In this document: piece after piece, positions 17,791 through 26,092 of the stretch
Position numbering within the stretch: position 1 is the stretch's first letter
Layout: the number at the start of each line of letters is the position of its first letter
NCBI GenBank assembly: GCA_946558695.1
Contig: CAMNTQ010000002.1
Span: 62,001-126,000, forward strand
DNA: 64,000 bases
Direction of reading: 5' to 3'
Source of the DNA: an uncultured Lachnospiraceae bacterium
GTDB lineage: Bacteria; Bacillota; Clostridia; Lachnospirales; Lachnospiraceae
Notes under the pieces: generated by a model
Database searches by the model: none
What the model was told of the DNA's origin: nothing
Seen by the model: the letters and a program-made list of their open reading frames with translations, nothing else
Position numbers and translations under genes: made by a program

Positions 17791-17994
17791 ATGACACTTA
17801 AAGAGTTCAGAGAACAAAAAGGATTATCTCAGACAGAACTCGCTAACTGCGTCGGATTAAAGCAAACGACCATTTCGCAATATGAAAATGGATCCAGAAG
17901 ACCGAATTTGTCTATGGCAAAAAAATTAGCAGATGCTTTAGGTATGTCACTAGATGATTTTGCTTGCCTTTCAACATTTCAAAATGAAATATAA
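17791..17994 (+). CDS. Cro-like XRE regulator
   Basis: The 67-residue protein is a bare XRE helix-turn-helix: LSQTELANCVGLKQTTISQYENGSRRP, then LSMAKKLADALGMSLDDF. It is the first gene of the rightward early operon, divergent from the CI-like repressor. By analogy with lambdoid switches it should bind the shared operators and favour lytic growth. A strong AAGGAGGCG site precedes the ATG. Confidence 0.88.
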   Translation: MTLKEFREQKGLSQTELANCVGLKQTTISQYENGSRRPNLSMAKKLADALGMSLDDFACLSTFQNEI

Positions 17995-18026
17995 TTCAAT
18001 TATATGTTATGGAGGTGAGAAAGAAA

Positions 18027-18500
18027 ATGGCAAATATAACAGCGAAAACCAGTTCCAACGTATTTTATAAAGCACGTTGCGAAGCCGCAAAGCACAATGA
18101 TCAACTGAGTAGCCGGGAGGGAGCTGCAGATATCATGTCCATAGACAGGGGCAGGCTCTACAGGATTGAAAGCAGCATCATCAATCCGTATCCGGAAGAA
18201 ATCCGCCTTATGGCTGATTTATATAATGCGCCCGAATTGGAGAATCACTACTGTACAAATATGTGCCCTCTTGGATGGGATAAGCCGAAAGCGGATCTGG
18301 CAGACTTGGATCGTATTTCACTTAGGGCATTAGCCACATTCCGCAAGCTTGGAGAGACCAAAGAAGTCTTGCTGGACATAACAGAAGATGGTGTGATCGA
18401 TGAATCGGAAAAACCGCAGTTAGATGGGATTCTCAGGACATTGGATGAACTGGAGCAGGTGGCGCAGAGCCTGAAAATCTGGGTTAAGAAAAATTTATAG
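18027..18500 (+). CDS. XRE-like phage regulator
   Basis: The start ATG 18027 (157 residues) follows TGGAGGTGAGAAAGAAA; the in-frame ATG at 18009 would overlap that site. The N-terminal half has an HTH-like stretch (LSSREGAADIMSIDRGRLYRIE), followed by PEEIRLMADLYNAPELENHYC. The C-terminal half is helical and acidic, ending SLKIWVKKNL. Early-gene regulator is the likely role; the DNA target is unknown. Confidence 0.7.
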   Translation: MANITAKTSSNVFYKARCEAAKHNDQLSSREGAADIMSIDRGRLYRIESSIINPYPEEIRLMADLYNAPELENHYCTNMCPLGWDKPKADLADLDRISLRALATFRKLGETKEVLLDITEDGVIDESEKPQLDGILRTLDELEQVAQSLKIWVKKNL

Positions 18501-18510
18501 GAGGTGTGGT

Positions 18511-18744
18511 ATGGGTACATTAGCAATGGCGCCGGGTGTGATTGCTTCAACACCTAAGTGTTATATAGGAGTGGAAGAAGTCATGGAATATTTAGGGTGT
18601 AAAGAGAACAAGGCTTATGAGCTGATAAGGAAACTTAGGAAGGAATTAATAAACGATGGCAGGCTGGTATCGGCATACCCACAAGGGAAGGTACCAAGAA
18701 AATATTTCCTTGAACGGTGCATGATTGATGAACAGGAGGGATGA
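18511..18744 (+). CDS. Small helix-turn-helix / excisionase-like protein
   Basis: The 77-residue protein contains YIGVEEVMEYLGCKENKAYEL followed by a basic helix and GKVPRKYF. This winged-helix pattern is the one of MerR/Xis-like DNA-binding proteins encoded by many phages and conjugative elements of Lachnospiraceae. It may serve as excisionase or early regulator. TAGGAGGTGTGGT precedes the ATG. Confidence 0.6.
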   Translation: MGTLAMAPGVIASTPKCYIGVEEVMEYLGCKENKAYELIRKLRKELINDGRLVSAYPQGKVPRKYFLERCMIDEQEG

Positions 18745-18750
18745 CGATAC

Positions 18751-18945
18751 GTGAGGAAATTAGGAGAAACATTATGGCAGCGTGCGGAGCGTTATGCAAG
18801 GATACATAAGGCTGCATATGAAAAATGGGATAACGGAGAGATTGCAAATGTCCGTTTGGACAATGCGGGAGTCCTCTGCATCCGTTATGAAAACGGCAAA
18901 TGGTATCACTATTCAGAAACGGATGGAGAGTTGTTCTGGTGGTAG
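18751..18945 (+). CDS. Small phage protein, unknown
   Basis: The 64-residue product starts at GTG 18751, six bases after the previous stop. It has a basic N-terminal helix (LWQRAERYARIHKAAYEKW) and a beta-rich tail with VLCIRYENGKWYHYSE. No known domain is recognised. It belongs to the early operon by spacing and direction. Confidence 0.55.
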   Translation: MRKLGETLWQRAERYARIHKAAYEKWDNGEIANVRLDNAGVLCIRYENGKWYHYSETDGELFWW

Positions 18946-18960
18946 TCAGGAGGTGTAAAG

Positions 18961-19119
18961 GTGGCATATTACCATATTTGCCCTAAATGCGGTGCGCATT
19001 TGGATCCGGGTGAGAAATGCGATTGTAGAGAAAAGGAAGAAAAGTTTAGGAAGCAAGAGGAAGAAATCAGGAAGGTTATTCGGACTGAGCGGTCTGGTCA
19101 GATGGTTCTGGTTTTGTAA
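18961..19119 (+). CDS. Small zinc-ribbon phage protein
   Basis: A 52-residue reading frame starts at GTG 18961 after AGGAGGTGTAAAG. It has a four-Cys knuckle, CPKCGAHLDPGEKCDC, then a Lys/Glu-rich helix and a hydrophobic end (GQMVLVL). The strong ribosome site and tight packing between neighbours support it as a real gene. Likely nucleic-acid or protein binding; function unknown. Confidence 0.6.
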   Translation: MAYYHICPKCGAHLDPGEKCDCREKEEKFRKQEEEIRKVIRTERSGQMVLVL

Positions 19120-19134
19120 GAGGGAGGGAAGAAC

Positions 19135-19407
19135 GTGAGAAACTATAAAATGTATGATATTCAGGCAAATGACGATTATCAATGTGTCTGCAAAGGATCT
19201 AGTTCCAATATATATCTTTGCCTAATACTGGCAGAAGATAGTGCGGAAAAGGAAATTGATGAAACAATGGTATGCATGCAGAAACGAGAGGAAAGTAGAC
19301 AAAAACTCTGCAATTTATTTTTTGAAGGAGCGAAATTGTTTGGTGCGATGCTTACAGGTGCGTTTTTGCATGCCGCTTTAGTAGGATGGATCCCGACATT
19401 GTTTTAA
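19135..19407 (+). CDS. Small membrane protein, unknown
   Basis: The 90-residue product starts at GTG 19135 after GAGGGAGGGAAGAAC. Its C-terminal third is hydrophobic (LFGAMLTGAFLHAALVGWIP) and probably one membrane segment; the N-terminal part has two Cys-rich strands. No family is recognised. It lies in the early operon. Confidence 0.5.
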   Translation: MRNYKMYDIQANDDYQCVCKGSSSNIYLCLILAEDSAEKEIDETMVCMQKREESRQKLCNLFFEGAKLFGAMLTGAFLHAALVGWIPTLF

Positions 19408-19423
19408 CAGGGGGAACTCATAC

Positions 19424-19474
19424 ATGACTTTAAAACTTTACAATATGGAAAAAGAGCACTCAGTCGAAGACTAG
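19424..19474 (+). CDS. Possible 16-residue peptide
   Basis: ATG 19424 follows CAGGGGGAACTCATAC and encodes MTLKLYNMEKEHSVED before a TAG stop. It lies in a 145-base gap before the next gene. Only the ribosome site and position support it. Confidence 0.2.
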   Translation: MTLKLYNMEKEHSVED

Positions 19475-19551
19475 AGCGCCCAAATGGATATTCATATTGT
19501 AACAGGTACTGCTTTATAAATCAAGCATAAAAACAATATGGAGGTAATTTT

Positions 19552-20718
19552 ATGAACAATTCTACAACATTGGCTGAAATCCAGTCAAAATATCAGAACT
19601 GCAATCTGCTGATACCGGCAGCTACATCAGTGCAGATTAATCCATTTTACAAATGTACAGTTATGGAAGTTGTGGCCGACATTTCAGAAAAATCCGGCGA
19701 TATTTTTAAGGTCGGCAATACCAAAACGGGGGAAGACAGGAATGGGAAACCAATCTATAAAGATGTCTTTTCGCCGGCCAAGCCACTTCTGATGAAGCTG
19801 GCGACTGCAGCCGGCATCCAGTTCCACCCGGAGCATACGACGGTTTACAGGGAAAATGCGAATACTTATGTTGGGAAAGCTTTTGGGGCAGTACGGCTTC
19901 CAGACGGCACATTTAAGACGCATCCGGATACGAAGCGTATCTGTTTGGACGATGAAGAAGCGAAATACCGTCTTGAATTTATGGATAAATCAATTATGGG
20001 TATCCATGATTGGAGATCCGCTAAAGCTGCGGCGGATATGTTTAAAGGGGAATGGAAAGAAGACCCGGAAAAGCTGAACCAGTGGAACAAACCGGAGAAA
20101 TATTATGTGATCGCTGACTGCGACAGGGAGAAATATGTTGAGCGTTCCGTCCTTGTTAATATGACACTGCTCCGGAAGACAGCATCCGAAAAAGCGCAGA
20201 CAGGGGCAATACTCAGGGTTATCCGGGCGCTTTTGGGGATAAAAGGGACGTATCTGATCGAGGAACTGCAGAAACCGTTTGCTGTGCCTACGGTCACATT
20301 CTCACCGGACTACTCGGATGCCAATGTAAGGCAGGCTATGTTACAGCAGGGGATGAACTCTATGGGGAATATGTTTGGCACTGCATCGGCGACGCCGGCA
20401 ATAAGTTCCTCGGCATTGTTTGGGGATGTGGTCCATGAAGCTTTTGACCCGGAAGATAATCTTGAGAATCCGGCTTTTACTTCTGATATGCCTGCGGATG
20501 AAGATGGCTATGCCGGAGAATACCAGCAGAATACACCGAACGCAGAGCCAGATTATGGGAGCGGGCAGGCGCCACAGACAGCGCCACAACAGGAGGATAA
20601 CGCAGGATATTTTTGTGACGGGTGCGGCGCTGAAATAAATGAGAAAGTCTATGGGTATTCCATCAATAAGTTTGGGCGACCGCTCTGTATGAAGTGCCAG
20701 AAAGGAGCAGGAAAATAG
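19552..20718 (+). CDS. Unknown phage recombination-block protein with C-terminal zinc ribbon
   Basis: The 388-residue protein is not recognised by family. The first 250 residues are globular, with VQINPFYKCTVMEVVADISEK, a region around LATAAGIQFHPEHTTVY and an alpha-helical part. A Pro/Glu/Ala-rich linker follows. The end has a four-Cys ribbon, CDGCGAEINEKVYGY...LCMKCQK. It stands directly before a DUF3846-like gene and the SbcD-SbcC nuclease, the place where phages often keep a single-strand annealing protein; that role is a positional guess. GGAGGTAATTTT precedes the ATG. Confidence 0.6.
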   Translation: MNNSTTLAEIQSKYQNCNLLIPAATSVQINPFYKCTVMEVVADISEKSGDIFKVGNTKTGEDRNGKPIYKDVFSPAKPLLMKLATAAGIQFHPEHTTVYRENANTYVGKAFGAVRLPDGTFKTHPDTKRICLDDEEAKYRLEFMDKSIMGIHDWRSAKAAADMFKGEWKEDPEKLNQWNKPEKYYVIADCDREKYVERSVLVNMTLLRKTASEKAQTGAILRVIRALLGIKGTYLIEELQKPFAVPTVTFSPDYSDANVRQAMLQQGMNSMGNMFGTASATPAISSSALFGDVVHEAFDPEDNLENPAFTSDMPADEDGYAGEYQQNTPNAEPDYGSGQAPQTAPQQEDNAGYFCDGCGAEINEKVYGYSINKFGRPLCMKCQKGAGK

Positions 20719-21147
20719 ATGAAACTGATCAAGATAACAACAGATAATGAAATTTCTGTCCATGAATTTCCAGAAGGCCCGTATACGGTGCAGAATTATG
20801 TGTTACTGGAACTGATTGGGCCGCGCTGTGAATTGTATGAGCATGTAATGCCGAATCGCTTATATAAAGAACTGGGAGGTTCAAGAAAGGTGGGGAAGGA
20901 AAAGGGAAGCAGCGTGAGCATGCTGGTTGATGATAATGGGCTTTACCATGATCTGGATGACAACGTGGTTGGAAGTTATCTGTATGAAACAGATAAGCAT
21001 GGCCATGTGATCGTGGGAAATGTCCTGATTGTTGGAGAAGTATGGTCAGGTGATGGGATTGACTTTTGTGGAATGTCAGACATTCAATTCAATCTCCTTT
21101 ATCCCAAATTGAAAGAATTAACAAAGAAAGCGAGGGATTTTGCATGA
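20719..21147 (+). CDS. DUF3846-like phage protein
   Basis: The 142-residue product has the pattern of DUF3846 proteins: an N-terminal strand pair (MKLIKITTDNEISVHEF), then YVLLELIGPRCELYEHVM, a short LVDDNGLYHDLDDNVVGSYLY segment and HVIVGNVLIVGEV. These are common small proteins of phages and plasmids without a known function. It starts directly at the end of the previous gene and its TGA overlaps the ATG of the nuclease gene, so the three are translationally linked. Confidence 0.5.
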   Translation: MKLIKITTDNEISVHEFPEGPYTVQNYVLLELIGPRCELYEHVMPNRLYKELGGSRKVGKEKGSSVSMLVDDNGLYHDLDDNVVGSYLYETDKHGHVIVGNVLIVGEVWSGDGIDFCGMSDIQFNLLYPKLKELTKKARDFA

Positions 21148-24100
21148 AAATTTTACATACAGCAGACTGGCATATTGGCTCTTTTAAGGGACCGGAAAGG
21201 GACGGGGTTAATCTCCGCTCCCTCGATACGCAGAAGTGCCTTGAAGAAATGGTGCATGTTGCAGAAACAGAAAATCCGGAGTTCGCGCTTGTATCAGGCG
21301 ATATATTCGACCGGGCGGAGATTTGGCAGGGAAGGAGCCATAAGGAAGTGCTACAGGCACGGAATATCATATTGGGATTGTCAAAATGTTGCGGAAAGGT
21401 GATTGTGATGCGTGGCACGCCAAACCACGACAGTGCTGAAGCCTTCGGGGAGCTGCAGGCTCATTTTGAACTGGTGCCGAATGTGGAGATAATCACTGTG
21501 CCGCAGGTAATCAGGACAGAGCAGTTTGATATTGCCGTACTTCCGGGGTTCGACCGGGGGACGTTCCGGGCAAAATTTCCCGGACTCGGAAAGGAAGAAG
21601 AGCATGAGGTTCTAACGAAAGAGCTTACGAATGCAGTTCTTGGTCTGAAAGCGCAGTGTGAGCCCGGGAAAAAGAGCATCCTTATGTCCCATTATACTAT
21701 CCCCGGATGTAATACGGAGAGCGGGCAGGTAATGATGCTGACACAGTTTGAGCCGATCCTTCTGCCGGAGTGCCTGATTGCTGCAGATTTTGACTTAGTG
21801 GCTATGGGGCATATCCACCGCCCACAGAAGCTGCCAAATGTGGAGAACTGCTATTATTCAGGTGCAATCAACTCCATGACGTTTAATGATGAGGGGCAGG
21901 AACGGGGTTTTTGGATACACGAATATTCGGCAGATGGATGGAGCAGGACATTCCATCGGACACCTTACAGGGAATTTGTTACTTTCCGTTTCACAGATAC
22001 GGACATTGCGGCGATCAACCTTGGAAACATGGATGATGTGGCATTTAACTGGTGGAGGTACAACGGCGGGGTACAGGATCGGATTGTAAGGATACTTTAC
22101 ACATGCTCCTATGAAAATAGCAAGGCTCTGAATACAGCGCTTTTGGAAAAAACTCTATATGAGGACGGGGCTTTCTATGTGGCCGGGATACTCCCCGAAA
22201 AAGTCGAGGAAGCGGCAGACCGTAACGACCTGTCAAACACAACGGATCCGGAAGAAAACCTCCGGCAGTATCTCGCTGATAAACAATATACAGAGGAGCA
22301 GATACAGGAACTCGTGCTGAAGGCGAGGTCTGTTATCGCTCAGGCAGAAGCGAGCATGTCGCTGTCGGCAGGCACAGGCACATTTGAGCCGGTTGAGATT
22401 GAGGTAAGAAATTACCGCAATTATGTGGAAGAGCATTTCAGCTTTGAAGATATCAGCTTTTGTACAATCAACGGACAGAACGGTGCCGGGAAAAGCAGCC
22501 TGTTCATGGATGCGATCATTGACTGCCTTTATGAGGAACCGCGGGAAGGGGAGCTGACCGGATGGATCAGGAATGATGAAAAGGCAAGGTCCGGATCCAT
22601 CATCTTCACTTTCCGGATCGGGGATAAGGTTTTCCGGGTAACACGGACGAGGGCAAGGTCTGGGAAAGGGACGCTGAACCTGTCAGAGCTGGCAGACGGG
22701 GAATGGCGCAACCGCTCAAAGGAGAAGCAGCGGGATACACAGGCGGAGATCATCAATATACTTGGCATGGACAGCCTGACATTCAAGAGCTGCGCCCTGA
22801 TCATGCAGGACCAGTACGGCCTGTTCTTGCAGGCGCAGAAGGAAGACCGGATGGTCATTCTTGGAAATTTGCTCGGCCTTGGCGTGTATGAGGCGATGAA
22901 CAAGATCGCCTGGGATAAGGCAAAAGCTTTCGGGGTCAGGACCAGGGAGTTGAAACAGGAGATCGGGATACATAATGCCACCATTAAAAGCTATGGAGAT
23001 CCGGCCGGGGAGATGGAGCAGGCAAAAGCGGATCTGCAGACAAAGGCGGAAAAAGCTAAGGAGATTACAAAAGAGAGGGATGCAAGGAAACTGGAACTAC
23101 TTTCTTTGCAGGAGGCCAAGGAACGGTGTAATAGGCTGTCGGAGTCTATTTCATCATTGACAGTGAAAAAGACTGCTACAGGGGAAAATAGGGGTGCTCA
23201 ATCGGAGATCATCAGGAATTGCCGGACAGTCCTTGATACGGAGCAGACAGTCATGGAAAGAGCAGAACGGTACCGGGCGCTGGAAGCAAGGAAAAGTGAA
23301 TTGATTGAGGAAGCTGCATTGTTTGGCTCAAAGCAGCTGGAAGTCTCGAAGGCCATGACAAGGGTTTCCACCTTGGAAGCAGATTTCGTGACAGCAAAAG
23401 AGAAGCTGCAGAGGGAACAGGTTCGGCTTGCAGAGCATGAGAATACATTTGGGGATGCAGAGATACTCCGAAATGCAGAGAAATACCAGAATGCCAAATC
23501 TTCCATGGATGCTATGCAGGCATTGGCCTTGGAGTATCAGGAAGCCGACCAAAGGGTGCAGGCGGCAAAAGCAGCACAGAGGGATGCTGAAAGAGAGATA
23601 GAGGCAAATAATGACCGAATCATATCGACACGGGATTTCCTCGGGAAGGATATTGCAATCCTCTCTGACAACTGCGGCTGTATCGATATCGGGAAAGCAG
23701 ACTGTAAATTTTTGGCTAAGGCAAAAGCATCAAAAGGGATGTTGCAGGAAGAGGAAGAGAAATACCGGGTAAAGAAAGCGGAATTGGAACACATTCTCGC
23801 GCAGCGCATTTCTTCAGTGGCGGCGGCAGAATCCAAACGTGACAGCATACCGTATGACGCAGGCAAAAAGGCGGAAGCGGAAAGGCTTTGCGCAGAACTG
23901 CTTCCTTATGTCGCAAAAGCAGAGCAGGTTAGGAAGAAGGTAAGCGAAATTGCCCTTGTACGGGCTTCCGTCGAGAATGCCCGGTCAAATATATCTGATA
24001 TCGAAAAAAGGCTCACAGAAGCGAAAGTAGAGGCATCCATGGCAAAGGAAGAGCTGGAGCAATACCGGAGCGCATTTGATGAAAACAAAAAGGTCTCGGA

Positions 24101-24986
24101 TGAAATGCAGATGCTCTCCCCTTGGATTGAACAGGAGAAACAGTTGCCAGTCATTCGGGAGAGGATGGCAAACGCCACGCAGAGGCTTATCGAACTGGAT
24201 CTGCAGATCACGGAGCTGGATACTGAATTATCAGAAAAGCAGCTTGAGCTTTCCAGAGAAATCCTAAAGACCACGGGTCTTGCAGAGAAGCAGGCGGAAG
24301 TCGGACGTTTGGATACACAGCTTGAAGGCATTGAGGGAGAGATTAAAATCCTCCAGATGAATGTCGGGGCATTGACGCAGAAAATGGAGCAGATAGGTAA
24401 GCTGAAAGCAGAAATTGATGTGTTGCAGGGAAAGGAGCGTGATGCGGCCAAAGAAACAGCGGATTACGACATTCTGAAAGCTGCGTTCAGCCAGGACGGC
24501 ATCCCGCATCAGATCATCCGCACAATCGTCCCGAAACTGACCGCAACGGCAAATACAATCCTTGGACAGATGACAGGGGGCAAGATGGGGATTGATTTCA
24601 AGACAGAAAAGGTGATGAAAAGCAACTCCAAAAAGGAAGTTGTCACGCTGGATATTTTTATTGAAGAATATGGGAAGTCGGCGCTGCCGTATCTCTCAAA
24701 ATCCGGAGGGGAAAAGGTAAAGGCATCGCTTTCCGTGATACTGGCCCTTGCTGAAATAAAGTCCTCCACGGCCGGCATCCAGCTGGGGATGCTGTTTATA
24801 GATGAACCACCTTTCCTTGATGCTGAAGGGATACAGGCCTACTGTGATGCCCTCGAAATCATCCAGCGGCGGTATGACGGGATTAAGATTATGGCGATTA
24901 CACACGACCCGACAATGAAAGCAAGGTTTCCGCAGAATCTGGATGTTGTGAAGACGGAAAGCGGAAGCCATGTGAGATGGGACTGA
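21144..24986 (+). CDS. SbcD-SbcC (Mre11-Rad50) fused DNA repair nuclease-ATPase
   Basis: The start ATG 21144 overlaps the preceding stop (ATGA) and gives 1280 residues. Residues 1 to about 330 are an Mre11/SbcD metallophosphatase: D8 and H10 (ADWHIG), D53 (SGDIFD), N94-H95-D96 and G222-H-I-H225. Residues from about 420 are a complete Rad50/SbcC: Walker A NGQNGAGKSS (K450), long coiled coils on both sides of a Cys-containing hook region (C844, C846, C854), signature SKSGGEKVKAS (1185-1195) and Walker B MLFIDEPP (D1220, E1221). Bacterial and T4 homologues are normally two proteins. It should process double-strand ends during phage recombination-dependent replication. Confidence 0.92.
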   Translation: MKILHTADWHIGSFKGPERDGVNLRSLDTQKCLEEMVHVAETENPEFALVSGDIFDRAEIWQGRSHKEVLQARNIILGLSKCCGKVIVMRGTPNHDSAEAFGELQAHFELVPNVEIITVPQVIRTEQFDIAVLPGFDRGTFRAKFPGLGKEEEHEVLTKELTNAVLGLKAQCEPGKKSILMSHYTIPGCNTESGQVMMLTQFEPILLPECLIAADFDLVAMGHIHRPQKLPNVENCYYSGAINSMTFNDEGQERGFWIHEYSADGWSRTFHRTPYREFVTFRFTDTDIAAINLGNMDDVAFNWWRYNGGVQDRIVRILYTCSYENSKALNTALLEKTLYEDGAFYVAGILPEKVEEAADRNDLSNTTDPEENLRQYLADKQYTEEQIQELVLKARSVIAQAEASMSLSAGTGTFEPVEIEVRNYRNYVEEHFSFEDISFCTINGQNGAGKSSLFMDAIIDCLYEEPREGELTGWIRNDEKARSGSIIFTFRIGDKVFRVTRTRARSGKGTLNLSELADGEWRNRSKEKQRDTQAEIINILGMDSLTFKSCALIMQDQYGLFLQAQKEDRMVILGNLLGLGVYEAMNKIAWDKAKAFGVRTRELKQEIGIHNATIKSYGDPAGEMEQAKADLQTKAEKAKEITKERDARKLELLSLQEAKERCNRLSESISSLTVKKTATGENRGAQSEIIRNCRTVLDTEQTVMERAERYRALEARKSELIEEAALFGSKQLEVSKAMTRVSTLEADFVTAKEKLQREQVRLAEHENTFGDAEILRNAEKYQNAKSSMDAMQALALEYQEADQRVQAAKAAQRDAEREIEANNDRIISTRDFLGKDIAILSDNCGCIDIGKADCKFLAKAKASKGMLQEEEEKYRVKKAELEHILAQRISSVAAAESKRDSIPYDAGKKAEAERLCAELLPYVAKAEQVRKKVSEIALVRASVENARSNISDIEKRLTEAKVEASMAKEELEQYRSAFDENKKVSDEMQMLSPWIEQEKQLPVIRERMANATQRLIELDLQITELDTELSEKQLELSREILKTTGLAEKQAEVGRLDTQLEGIEGEIKILQMNVGALTQKMEQIGKLKAEIDVLQGKERDAAKETADYDILKAAFSQDGIPHQIIRTIVPKLTATANTILGQMTGGKMGIDFKTEKVMKSNSKKEVVTLDIFIEEYGKSALPYLSKSGGEKVKASLSVILALAEIKSSTAGIQLGMLFIDEPPFLDAEGIQAYCDALEIIQRRYDGIKIMAITHDPTMKARFPQNLDVVKTESGSHVRWD

Positions 24987-25012
24987 GAAATAAGCAAGAA
25001 AGGAATGTATAG

Positions 25013-26092
25013 ATGGCAACGGGTAAAAAGTTTTATTGGATCAAATTAAGAAAGGATTTTATGTCTGGAGATATTGTTGATTTTCTCATGAGCCAGCGTA
25101 ATGGCGCCCAGTATGTTGTTTTATATCAAATGCTTTGTATGATGTGCATCAATACAAAGGGAGCTCTTTCACGGCAGATTGGAGAGCTGATCGTCCCTTT
25201 TGATACGGATAAGATACAGCGGGATTGTAAATATTTCAGCAGAGATACAATAACTATCGCTTTGGAACTATTTAAAAAAGTAGGGCTTATCTATGAACAG
25301 GATGCAGGAGGCTTGGTGATAACTGGTTTTAGCGAACTGGTTGGCTTCGAGACGGATTATGCGATACAGAAGAGACAGCAAAGAAAATTGCCAGACAGCG
25401 CGGCAGACAGTATTGAAGACTGTTCTATGGACAGTAATGAAGACAATAGCGTGGACAATGTCACAGACAGCATTGAAGACAATGGTGTGGACATTGTCCA
25501 CACAGAAGTCCATGGTTCTGTCAGGGGACAAGTAGTAGACAGTGGTGTGGACAGAGATGTGGACATTGTCCATACAGAGATAGAGAAAGAGATAAGAGTA
25601 AAGAGTTTAGAGAAAGATATAGATACAGAGAAAGATAAAACGCTTATTACTGTTTCTGACGAAACAGTTTGTCAGACTGACGTCCGACGGGTCGTTGATG
25701 CATGGAATGGACTGCGGGAATATGGCATAAAACCAATCTCGAGAGCTGGAAGCAGTTCAAAGCGCTACAAAAGCCTTACAGCCAGAATCAGGGAGTACGG
25801 AATTGAAAATGTTTTAAATGCTGTTGAGCGGATAAAAGGCAGTGACTTTTTACGGGGCAGGAATAAAAATGGCTGGGTCATAACGTTTGACTGGTTTGTA
25901 TTGCCTAGTAATTTCCCAAAGGTCTTTGAGGGCAACTATGACAATCATTCAGAGAATGGGAAAAGACTTAAAGGTCCGAATAAATTTAATAATTTCTCAC
26001 AGAGGACATATGACATAAAAAATTTGGAAAGATGTTTGCTGGAAGATAACAGGACTCAAGCGGGAGGGAATGGAATTGGCAAAGCGGAGTGA
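25013..26092 (+). CDS. Phage replisome organizer
   Basis: The 359-residue protein has the N-terminal domain of Firmicutes phage replisome organizers: KKFYWIKLRKDFMSGDIVDFL, QYVVLYQMLCMMCINTKG and FSRDTITIALELFKKVGLI, a winged helix for origin binding. A central low-complexity stretch (about residues 125-200) repeats V/I-D and S-I-E-D units. The C-terminal part has DVRRVVDAWNGLREYGI and GWVITFDWFVLPSNFPKVFEG, typical of the replisome-loading tail. It should load the host helicase at the phage origin, which may lie inside this gene (25428-25572). Confidence 0.85.
   Translation: MATGKKFYWIKLRKDFMSGDIVDFLMSQRNGAQYVVLYQMLCMMCINTKGALSRQIGELIVPFDTDKIQRDCKYFSRDTITIALELFKKVGLIYEQDAGGLVITGFSELVGFETDYAIQKRQQRKLPDSAADSIEDCSMDSNEDNSVDNVTDSIEDNGVDIVHTEVHGSVRGQVVDSGVDRDVDIVHTEIEKEIRVKSLEKDIDTEKDKTLITVSDETVCQTDVRRVVDAWNGLREYGIKPISRAGSSSKRYKSLTARIREYGIENVLNAVERIKGSDFLRGRNKNGWVITFDWFVLPSNFPKVFEGNYDNHSENGKRLKGPNKFNNFSQRTYDIKNLERCLLEDNRTQAGGNGIGKAE
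25428..25572. repeat. Iteron-like TGGACA repeats, candidate phage origin
   Basis: Inside the replisome organizer gene TGGACA occurs at 25428, 25452, 25488, 25548 and 25560, all spaced by multiples of 12 bases. A perfect 17-bp palindrome TGTGGACATTGTCCACA lies at 25486-25502, with a 16/17 copy 72 bases later at 25558-25574. Related phages carry origins as iterons within this gene. A coding low-complexity repeat is the alternative. Confidence 0.45.

Noticed and set aside
23640-23760. Canonical Rad50 CPxC zinc hook in the fused nuclease
   Set aside because: Only C-G-C and a later Cys are present; a variant hook is noted instead.
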